This document shows positions 41,931 to 47,480 of a stretch of DNA of 47,480 nt, piece after piece. The first letter of the stretch is position 1. Every line of letters begins with the position of its first letter. Both the position numbers and the translations under genes were made by a program. The notes under the pieces were generated by a model. That model made no database searches and had not been told where the DNA came from. It saw nothing but the letters and a program-made list of their open reading frames with translations. The stretch is from CAYQQO01 sp964420115 (GTDB lineage Bacteria > Patescibacteriota > Minisyncoccia > Portnoybacterales > UBA2143): contig CAYQQO010000003.1 of assembly GCA_964420115.1 (NCBI GenBank), positions 1-47,480 of the forward strand, written 5' to 3'.

Positions 41931-42844
41931 AAATTTATCCACAAAGAAGAAAAACATTCCCAGACAACAAACTCATTGTTGTTTTAGGCCCGACTGCTTC
42001 AGGAAAAACTGAATTATCTATTAAGTTGGCTCAAAAATTTAACGGGGAGATTATCTCTGCTGACTCAAGGCAAATTTACAAAGAGATGAACATTGGCACA
42101 GCTAAACCAACAGAAAAAGAATTAAAAAAAATTCCTCACCACCTTATTAGTATTGTAAAACCCGATGAAGAATTCACTCTGGCTCAATTTAAAAAAACAG
42201 CTGTTGAAATTATTAAAGACATACAAAAAAGAAAAAAACTGCCTTTCTTAGTCGGCGGCACTGGACTCTATATCCAATCAATAGTTGATAATTTGGGAAT
42301 CCCAGGAGTAAAACCTGATAAAAAGTTAAGAAATAAACTGGAAAAGAAAACAATTGAAAGTTTATCAAACCAGCTTAAAAAAATAGACCCTTTGGCTTCA
42401 AAAATAACAGGGCCCAATAAAAGAAGAATCATTAGAGCGCTTGAAATCTGCCTTAAAACAAAAAAGCCCTTCTCACCACAAAGAAAAAAAAAGAAGCCGC
42501 TTTTTAATATTTCACAAATTGGATTAAACCCAAACAAAGAAACGCTTATAAAAAAAATAGACAAACGGACTGAAAAAATGATTAAAAAGGGGATGGTTAA
42601 AGAAGTAAAAAAGTTGTTAAAAAAATATTCTCCTTTGCTTCCGGCAATGTCAGGCATTGGCTATCAGGAAATAATTCAATATTTAAATAATGAAATTTCT
42701 TTAGGAAAAGCGGAAGAACTAATCAAATTACATACTCTCCAATATACAAGAAGGCAGATGACATGGTTTAAACGCGACAAAAGAATTAAATGGATTAAAA
42801 ATTATTCCCAAGCTGAAAAATTAATTAGAGATTTTCTTTTCTAA
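41924..42844 (+). CDS. miaA: tRNA dimethylallyltransferase
   Basis: The 306-residue enzyme has the P-loop GPTASGKTELS (about 22-32), SADSRQIYKEMNIGTAKPT, LVGGTGLYIQSI and TRRQMTWFKRDKRI. It adds the isopentenyl group to A37 of UNN-decoding tRNAs, the substrate of MiaB upstream. No strong RBS is visible. Its 3' end overlaps the convergent gatB by 24 bases. Confidence 0.95.
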   Translation: MSKIYPQRRKTFPDNKLIVVLGPTASGKTELSIKLAQKFNGEIISADSRQIYKEMNIGTAKPTEKELKKIPHHLISIVKPDEEFTLAQFKKTAVEIIKDIQKRKKLPFLVGGTGLYIQSIVDNLGIPGVKPDKKLRNKLEKKTIESLSNQLKKIDPLASKITGPNKRRIIRALEICLKTKKPFSPQRKKKKPLFNISQIGLNPNKETLIKKIDKRTEKMIKKGMVKEVKKLLKKYSPLLPAMSGIGYQEIIQYLNNEISLGKAEELIKLHTLQYTRRQMTWFKRDKRIKWIKNYSQAEKLIRDFLF

Positions 42845-44275
42845 AATTTTTCTGACTACTCCGGGATTGGCCTGTCCCTTTGAAGCTGCCATCACTTTAC
42901 CCACCAAAAATTGAAGGGCGTTTTCTTTTCCCGCCTGGTAATCCTTGACCGGTTGAGAATTTTCATTAATCACCTTATCAACAATCCCCTCTAAGGCTGA
43001 TTGGTCGCTGACCTGATGAAGTTCTTTAGTTTCAACAATATGAGACGGGTCAGCCCCTGTTTCAAACATTTCTTTCAAAACTATTTGAGCGGCAGAACTT
43101 GATATTTCTTTTTTGCCGACCATGGAAATAAATTCGGCAAAGTTTTCCGGGCTAATCTGACAATCAGCCATTTTAATTTTGTTCTGCCAAAGAAGTTTTT
43201 GCAGTTCTGTAATAAGATAGTTAGCGGTTAACTTAACAAGCGGCTGCCTGTTGCTGATTGACTTTATCCCCATCCATGTTTGCAGCTCTGAAACTACCTG
43301 TTCAAAATAATCAGCTAAATCTTTATTAGCCGCTAAAATATCAACATCTGCTTTTGGCAATTGGTACTGGTCCACAAAACGATCTTTCTTAATATCCGGC
43401 ATTTCCGGCAATGTTTTTTTAATTTTATCAATTTGTTCTGTTTTAAAAAGTAAAGGAGGCAAATCCGGCTCCGGAAAATAACGGTAATCATGGGCTTCTT
43501 CTTTTGTTCTTTGAGAAAAAGTTTTTTGCCTGCCATCATCCCACCCTCTTGTTTCTTGAACTATCTCATTTTTTTCTCCCAGCATTTCTGTTTGTCTTTT
43601 AATTTCGTAGTCAACAGCCCGTTCAACAGCCCGAAAGGAATTAAGGTTCTTTATTTCTACCTTAGTTCCTATTCTCCTACCTGATTTAAGAGATATATTA
43701 ACCTCGCATCGCATCTGCCCTTTTTCCATATTCGCTTCTGAAACATCCAAATACCTTAAAATTAACTGCAGTTTTTCGCAAAACTGTTTGGCTTCTTTTC
43801 CCGATTTAATGTCCGGCTCAGTAACAATCTCCATTAAAGGCAAACCAGCCCTGTTAAAATCAACCAAAGAATAACCAGCTCCTTTTGGATGTATCAACTT
43901 GCCAGTATCTTCTTCCAGATGAATTCTGGTTATTCTAATTCTTTCTCCGCTAACTTCTAAAAAACCGCCTAAAGACAAAGGCATATCATATTGGGAAATT
44001 TGATAACCTTTGGGCAGATCGGGATAAAAATAGTTTTTACGGTCAAACTTGGAAAATTGAGGAACTTGGCAATTCAAAGCCAAAGCGGTTTTAATTACTC
44101 CCTCCACCGCTTTCTGGTTTATTACCGGCAGACTGCCGGGCTGGCCGGTGCAAACGGGACAAATATGGATGTTTGGCTCTTTACTATCTGAATCATTAAG
44201 ACAGCCGCAGAACATTTTACTTTCTGTTTTCAGTTCAACGTGTATTTCCAAACCGATTATTGGTTGATAGTCCAT
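42821..44275 (-). CDS. gatB: aspartyl/glutamyl-tRNA amidotransferase subunit B
   Basis: From ATG 44275 (MDYQPIIGLEIHVELK) the product has 484 residues with MFCGC, CPVCTGQPGSLPVIN, DLPKGYQISQYDMPL, EVNISL and the C-terminal YqeY-like domain (VGKVMAASKGQANPGVVRKI). GatB with GatA/GatC amidates Asp/Glu on tRNA. The frame to 44371 includes a terminator and is not used. Confidence 0.95.
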   Translation of the reverse strand: MDYQPIIGLEIHVELKTESKMFCGCLNDSDSKEPNIHICPVCTGQPGSLPVINQKAVEGVIKTALALNCQVPQFSKFDRKNYFYPDLPKGYQISQYDMPLSLGGFLEVSGERIRITRIHLEEDTGKLIHPKGAGYSLVDFNRAGLPLMEIVTEPDIKSGKEAKQFCEKLQLILRYLDVSEANMEKGQMRCEVNISLKSGRRIGTKVEIKNLNSFRAVERAVDYEIKRQTEMLGEKNEIVQETRGWDDGRQKTFSQRTKEEAHDYRYFPEPDLPPLLFKTEQIDKIKKTLPEMPDIKKDRFVDQYQLPKADVDILAANKDLADYFEQVVSELQTWMGIKSISNRQPLVKLTANYLITELQKLLWQNKIKMADCQISPENFAEFISMVGKKEISSSAAQIVLKEMFETGADPSHIVETKELHQVSDQSALEGIVDKVINENSQPVKDYQAGKENALQFLVGKVMAASKGQANPGVVRKILEKKISN

Positions 44276-44310
44276 AATATATCTTCTCCTTATTATATCC
44301 CTCTTTTTAC

Positions 44311-44350
44311 AAAAAAGAAAAGCCCTGACTGAGTTTAACCCAATCAGGGC
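44311..44350 (-). terminator. terminator of the thymidylate unit
   Basis: GCCCTGA (44322-44328) and TCAGGGC (44344-44350) pair, with further inner pairs, and the minus strand continues CTTTTCTTTTTT. It lies between thyA-like and gatB. Confidence 0.85.
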
Positions 44351-44385
44351 GAACTGCTTCGGCTTTGACACCTAAGCTATTTAAC

Positions 44386-45174
44386 TTAAGCGGTGATAGT
44401 CGTCTCCTTTTGTTTGCCCAGCCGCATCAGAGCGACAGCGTCGGTATGCTCGTAGACATGGAGATCCTTGCAGGAAGCGACAATAGCTCCATCAGCCACC
44501 TCAAGAGATTCAGCCATATACTCTTTCAACAGCTGAATACCGCCAAGATTGACAGGAAAGCCGCCCCATAAATCCCAAGAACGGAAATAGACCCAGAAAT
44601 GAAGCTTCCCCTCGTCAATCCACGTATCAATCCCGCGCAAACACTGCGAACTGGGACGATTTTGAGAATCTTTGTTCCAGAGGTTATCGCGAAAATACTC
44701 TTGCGTCACAACCCCTCTGCTTCTTTCGGAAATGAAAATCTGCTCACTGTAATCAACACTCCTATCATAAAAATAGAGCGTTTCAGGCCGGCCGACGGTC
44801 ATATAGCCGTGGTTGTTGCCAAATCCACCTTCTTTATAGTGCTTAATAACCCACTCCACCTGCCAATAAAGATCTTCGCCATAGGTGTAGTGTTCGCCCG
44901 GCTGTCTTACCGGAGTCATTAAATAACCCAGATACTCCTCAATATCTTCTTCAGTTGTTGGCGGCGGAATATTTGATCCTTCCGGCATCTGCGGAGCCAG
45001 GGGCCTTGTCCCGGGATATTTAATATTGATAACCAGAGGCAGAGCTGAACGGTGAATGCCTTCATAGCTCCCACTGGTGATCAAGTATCTTCTTCCCCCT
45101 GTCATCACTTTGTCGAGCGCTTGAAACCAGGCGTCTCCCAAATCAGTGGCCTCTATAAAGGTCAGTTTATTCAT
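44386..45174 (-). CDS. thymidylate synthase-like protein (archaeal-type ThyA)
   Basis: The 262-residue protein keeps ThyA landmarks: a candidate catalytic Cys178 in SSQCLRGID, FRSWDLWGGFPVN at 198-209 (Arg199, Asp201, Asn209, matching RSxDxxxGxPFN) and DLHVYEH at 237-243. dCMP hydroxymethylases share these motifs and cannot be excluded. A dCMP deaminase gene lies upstream, so dCMP to dUMP to dTMP is a coherent route. Base composition is clearly G+C-richer than gatB and rplK. A strong RBS (AAAGAGGAG) precedes the ATG. Confidence 0.8.
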   Translation of the reverse strand: MNKLTFIEATDLGDAWFQALDKVMTGGRRYLITSGSYEGIHRSALPLVINIKYPGTRPLAPQMPEGSNIPPPTTEEDIEEYLGYLMTPVRQPGEHYTYGEDLYWQVEWVIKHYKEGGFGNNHGYMTVGRPETLYFYDRSVDYSEQIFISERSRGVVTQEYFRDNLWNKDSQNRPSSQCLRGIDTWIDEGKLHFWVYFRSWDLWGGFPVNLGGIQLLKEYMAESLEVADGAIVASCKDLHVYEHTDAVALMRLGKQKETTITA

Positions 45175-45189
45175 TCTTCTCTCCTCTTT

Positions 45190-45306
45190 TTATGGGTTGT
45201 GATAACTTCCTTTGGTCGCTATTACAGCTCCGTGAAAATCCGGTTCCTTCTCGCACCTTGAGCAATAAGGCGCTTGTTCGTAGAAACAACGCCCGCTTCC
45301 TGACAT
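45190..45306 (-). CDS. possible 38-residue zinc-binding microprotein
   Basis: ATG 45306 to TAA 45190 encodes MSGSGRCFYEQAPYCSRCEK then EPDFHGAVIATKGSYHNP. Cys7, Cys15, Cys18 and His residues could bind zinc. It ends right before the thyA-like RBS and overlaps the next frame (45222-45386) out of register. An AGGCGGG site precedes it. Either this frame or the overlapping one may be genuine, or both. Confidence 0.4.
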   Translation of the reverse strand: MSGSGRCFYEQAPYCSRCEKEPDFHGAVIATKGSYHNP

Positions 45307-45386
45307 AGCACACCCGCCTGTTTTCCGAGCTCGTCTGGAGTTAAAATACTTTTTAACCCCATCGGTGTCTCAATTTGCTTAGGCAT
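45222..45386 (-). CDS. possible 54-residue small protein, unknown
   Basis: ATG 45386, four bases after the deaminase stop and behind GGGGGG, encodes MPKQIETPMGLKSILTPDEL onward to KRLIAQGARRNRIFTEL, TAA 45222. Basic, no motif recognised. Its second half overlaps the zinc-like frame at 45190-45306. The RBS and position favour it as the translated gene. Confidence 0.45.
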   Translation of the reverse strand: MPKQIETPMGLKSILTPDELGKQAGVLCQEAGVVSTNKRLIAQGARRNRIFTEL

Positions 45387-45389
45387 TTC

Positions 45390-45866
45390 TCATTCCCCCC
45401 TCTTTTTACAATTGAACTGACGGAAACCAATCCCCCTTTCGGCGAACAAGCGACGCACCTGGTGATTTTCTTCAGGGCTGTCGTATTCTTTCTGATAAAC
45501 AAACTCGCCGATGCCCAAATTAACCAGCATCTTCGCACAATCATAACAGGGAGTAAAAATACAATAGACTCTACAGCCAGACAGATTGATACCCTCGGTC
45601 GCTGCGTTAGCTATGGCGTTTGTCTCGGCATGCGCGCCTCGGCATTTGCCAGAACCAGCCGGCAGTTTTACGCCGTCTTTTTCCTTGGCGCAACCCACTT
45701 CCTGGCAATGGACCTCGCCTTTAGGCGGCCCATTGTAGCCAAAAACAATTGAACGATTGTTGTTTTTGACAAATGCGGCACCAACCTTGTAGTGTCTGCA
45801 AACTGATCTGCGAGATATTTCAGAAACAAAATTCATAAAAGTCTCATCCCAAAGCGGTCTTTCCAT
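45390..45866 (-). CDS. deoxycytidylate deaminase (ComEB-like)
   Basis: The 158-residue protein has the zinc site of CMP/dCMP deaminases: His79-Ala-Glu81 (GAHAETNAI), and Cys107/Cys110 (TPCYDC), plus an additional HCQEVGCAK segment typical of dCMP deaminases. It would produce dUMP for thymidylate synthase. It starts downstream of a 48-residue basic protein and a hairpin at 45909-45931. Confidence 0.9.
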   Translation of the reverse strand: MERPLWDETFMNFVSEISRRSVCRHYKVGAAFVKNNNRSIVFGYNGPPKGEVHCQEVGCAKEKDGVKLPAGSGKCRGAHAETNAIANAATEGINLSGCRVYCIFTPCYDCAKMLVNLGIGEFVYQKEYDSPEENHQVRRLFAERGIGFRQFNCKKRGE

Positions 45867-45908
45867 TATTAGTCCTCCCTACTGTTTTATTGCTGTTAAG
45901 GAATTCAA

Positions 45909-45931
45909 AGGGGCAGCTATATTCTGCCCCT
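45909..45931 (-). promoter_or_regulatory. hairpin around the stop of a small gene, upstream of dCMP deaminase
   Basis: An 8-bp perfect stem (45909-45916 with 45924-45931) encloses a 7-base loop that contains the TAG stop of the upstream small gene. The following minus-strand sequence is TTGAATTCC, so it is not a good terminator; an mRNA-stability or attenuation role is possible. Confidence 0.5.
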
Positions 45932-46063
45932 CTTCCAGTTGACTTTTTTGCGCGCTTCCCAGTCAATCCCGATCTGACAGTCCCGTCCGGAGCACTTTCT
46001 GATAAACTTTTCCCAAGCCCTTTGCAGTTTGCTCTTCTTGTTTCTCGCTCTTTTCTTCGCCAT
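45917..46063 (-). CDS. 48-residue basic small protein
   Basis: ATG 46063 follows AAGGAG at seven bases. The product MAKKRARNKKSKLQRAWEKF then IRKCSGRDCQIGIDWEARKKV is very basic with two cysteines (KCSGRDC) and two tryptophans. Not recognised; could be nucleic-acid binding. It heads the thymidylate unit. Confidence 0.6.
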   Translation of the reverse strand: MAKKRARNKKSKLQRAWEKFIRKCSGRDCQIGIDWEARKKVNWKRGRI

Positions 46064-46164
46064 CTTATACTCCTTCTCTTTTTTTTATTAAGGAACCACA
46101 AAAACTGGATTCTTCAGCCAGCTTATTTTTCAAATTTTCAAAAAACAAGCTGGATAAAGAAAAA

Positions 46165-46587
46165 TCACTTTACCTCAATGCCCATACTCCGGGCTGTGCC
46201 TTCAACAATTTTTTCTGCCTGCTCTGTTGAATAGGCGTTTAAATCAACCATTTTTTTCTCGGCGATCTGGCGAACTTGCTCTTTCGTCACTTTACCGACT
46301 TTGTTTTTATGCGGCTCGCCAGAGCCCTTGTCAATACCAGCCGCTTTTCTAAGCAAATCAGAAGCAGGCGAAGTTTTTAGTTTAAAATCAAAAGTCCTGT
46401 CTTCGTAAACAGTAATTTCTACCGGAATAACATCGCCGGCCATTTCTTTTGTTGCTTCATTAAATTTAGCGCAGAAATCTTGAATATTTAACCCGTGTTG
46501 ACCTAAGGCCGGCCCAATAGGCGGCGCTGGGTTTGCTTGTCCTGCTTGAACCTGCACTTTAACTATAGTTTTAATTGGTTTTGCCAT
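46165..46587 (-). CDS. rplK: 50S ribosomal protein L11
   Basis: The 140-residue L11 has VKVQVQAGQANPAPPIGPALGQHGLNI at the start and the C-terminal RNA-binding domain KVTKEQVRQIAEKKMVDLNA, TARSMGIEVK. It is part of the GTPase-associated center. Order secE-nusG-rplK is the universal bacterial arrangement; rplA would be next but is replaced by the thymidylate unit here. Confidence 0.96.
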   Translation of the reverse strand: MAKPIKTIVKVQVQAGQANPAPPIGPALGQHGLNIQDFCAKFNEATKEMAGDVIPVEITVYEDRTFDFKLKTSPASDLLRKAAGIDKGSGEPHKNKVGKVTKEQVRQIAEKKMVDLNAYSTEQAEKIVEGTARSMGIEVK

Positions 46588-46591
46588 ATTT

Positions 46592-47134
46592 TTACATTTT
46601 TTTAACCTGCAAGAAATCTAATTCCACCGGCGTCTCTCTGCCAAACATTGAGACAAGAACTTTAATTTTACCTTTTTTCTCATCAATCTCTGAAATCTTC
46701 CCGTCAAAATCCTTAAATGGGCCGTCAACAATTTTAACCATGTCGCCAACAACCACATCAATTCTGTATTTGGGTTCTTCAACGCCCATTCTTTTCTCTA
46801 ACGATTTAATCTCTTCTTGGGCAATGGGTGTTGGCACAGTTCCTGCGCCAATAAAACCGGTAACTCGCGGAGTATTTCTGACCACATACCAAGAATCGTC
46901 TGTCACAATCATTTCAACTAAAACATAGCCGGGATAAATTTTTTCTTCAACCACCTGGCGCTTCCCTGACTTTATCTTTATTTTCTTCTCTGTTGGAACT
47001 AAAACATTAAAAATTCTATCTTCCATTCCCATAGATTCAATCCTTTGCCTTAAATTTCTGGCAACCGCTTCTTCGTATCCAGAATAAGTATGAAGGACAT
47101 ACCATTTTTTACCTTGTTCTACTTGTTTAGGCAT
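46592..47134 (-). CDS. nusG: transcription termination/antitermination factor NusG
   Basis: The 180-residue protein has the NGN domain (KWYVLHTYSGYEEAVARNLR, YPGYVLVEM) and a C-terminal KOW motif (VGDMVKIVDGPFKDFDGKIS). It links RNA polymerase to ribosomes or Rho. It is one base after secE. Confidence 0.96.
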   Translation of the reverse strand: MPKQVEQGKKWYVLHTYSGYEEAVARNLRQRIESMGMEDRIFNVLVPTEKKIKIKSGKRQVVEEKIYPGYVLVEMIVTDDSWYVVRNTPRVTGFIGAGTVPTPIAQEEIKSLEKRMGVEEPKYRIDVVVGDMVKIVDGPFKDFDGKISEIDEKKGKIKVLVSMFGRETPVELDFLQVKKM

Positions 47135-47135
47135 A

Positions 47136-47336
47136 TTAAATTACAAAATTATTTAGTATCCAAATAAATAAAAAGTCCAGCCCGCCCAAAAAAATTGCCA
47201 CAACCAATGTCAGGCCGAATACTATCAATGTATATTTGATAGTATCTTTGCGAGTCGGCCAAGTAACCCGCTTTAATTCAATGCGGACTTCTTTCAAAAA
47301 TGTTACTAATCTGTTTGGTATATTTTTCAAATTCAT
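47136..47336 (-). CDS. secE: preprotein translocase subunit SecE
   Basis: The 66-residue protein has the SecE amphipathic segment (FLKEVRIELKRVTWPTRKDT) and one membrane helix (about 36-58). It is a core part of SecYEG. First gene of the secE-nusG-rplK operon. Confidence 0.95.
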   Translation of the reverse strand: MNLKNIPNRLVTFLKEVRIELKRVTWPTRKDTIKYTLIVFGLTLVVAIFLGGLDFLFIWILNNFVI

Positions 47337-47369
47337 TATTCTTTAGCTAAAAATTTAAATATTTTAAAA

Positions 47370-47422
47370 AGCCCCGGCGGGCTGTTTTTTTCAATATTAG
47401 CCAACCTGCTGTTTTATGTCAA
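47370..47422 (-). promoter_or_regulatory. secE operon promoter with hairpin at the transcript start
   Basis: -35 TTGACA (47417-47422), 17-base spacer, -10 TAATAT (47394-47399). About seven bases on, the transcript would begin almost directly with a GC hairpin AGCCC/GGGCT (47370-47383) followed by TTTTTAAAA. It may be a terminator of opposite strand transcription or a leader attenuator. Confidence 0.65.
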
Positions 47423-47480
47423 GACATTGTATCCGTCCATAACATATTGGACTTTTTAGGTGATATAAAATTATCAATAA

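Noticed and set aside
44276..44371. N-terminal extension of GatB
   Set aside because: It runs through the terminator of the thymidylate unit; MDYQPIIGLEIH is the family start.
1..47480. CRISPR array, prophage or 16S/23S/5S rRNA
   Set aside because: No regularly spaced direct repeats, phage structural genes or conserved rRNA segments were seen on either strand.

Overview
The window looks like a stretch of chromosome from an uncultivated, reduced-genome bacterium of the Candidate Phyla Radiation (Patescibacteria, most like Parcubacteria). That placement is inferred from gene content and style: a DUF4012 protein beside glycosyltransferases, cohesin/dockerin surface proteins, ribosomal proteins S16 and L32 with charged tails, tRNAs mostly lacking an encoded CCA, tightly overlapping genes, and a low-G+C background broken by short higher-G+C genes. 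No marker such as 16S rRNA is present. Nearly everything is on the minus strand, so operons are read from high to low coordinates.

Layout. 1-6500: a PrsW-type membrane protease, then five surface proteins built from cohesin, fibronectin III and dockerin modules. 6578-11412: an expression and Fe-S block (cysteine desulfurase, IscU, HtrA protease, L32, NusB, RNase III, S16), with a long stem-loop just upstream of rnc. 11599-13558: a small zinc-ribbon gene broken at a G8 tract, a secreted small protein, and an intact 1.1-kb insertion sequence with target duplication. 13598-18748: tRNA-Gln, ftsX, ftsE, a short release factor 2, tRNA-Thr, a tRNA-like hairpin element, tRNA-Gly, an FtsB/DivIC-like gene, a 34-codon membrane microprotein and lepA. 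18833-19413: a broken gene of unknown function. 19475-30343: murJ and a glycan cassette (DUF4012, three glycosyltransferases, initiating sugar-phosphate transferase) bracketed by two nearly identical dockerin sequences, the distal one in a broken surface-protein gene. 30401-32256: RNase P RNA, a membrane protein and a zinc-protein gene with an in-frame TGA. 32341-39527: one long operon (GT2, galT-like, DedA, pseudopilin, tpiA, pgk, recJ, RNase HI). 39610-44275: a decayed membrane-protein paralogue, a MiaB lacking its TRAM domain, small membrane genes, miaA and gatB. 44386-46063: a thymidylate unit (dCMP deaminase, thymidylate synthase, small proteins). 46165-47336: rplK, nusG, secE behind a strong promoter.

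Themes. The cohesin-dockerin proteins and the glycan cassette suggest a modular cell-surface assembly; the two dockerin repeats could allow recombination around the cassette. dCMP deaminase plus thymidylate synthase would make dTMP from dCMP. Several higher-G+C accessory genes carry their own promoters or terminators, and many are broken at homopolymers or single codons, so either they are decaying or varying in phase, or the assembly has homopolymer errors. The most novel-looking signals are the cohesin/dockerin locus, the tRNA-like element between two tRNAs, the wobble-paired hairpin before rnc, and the repeat-bracketed glycan cassette.
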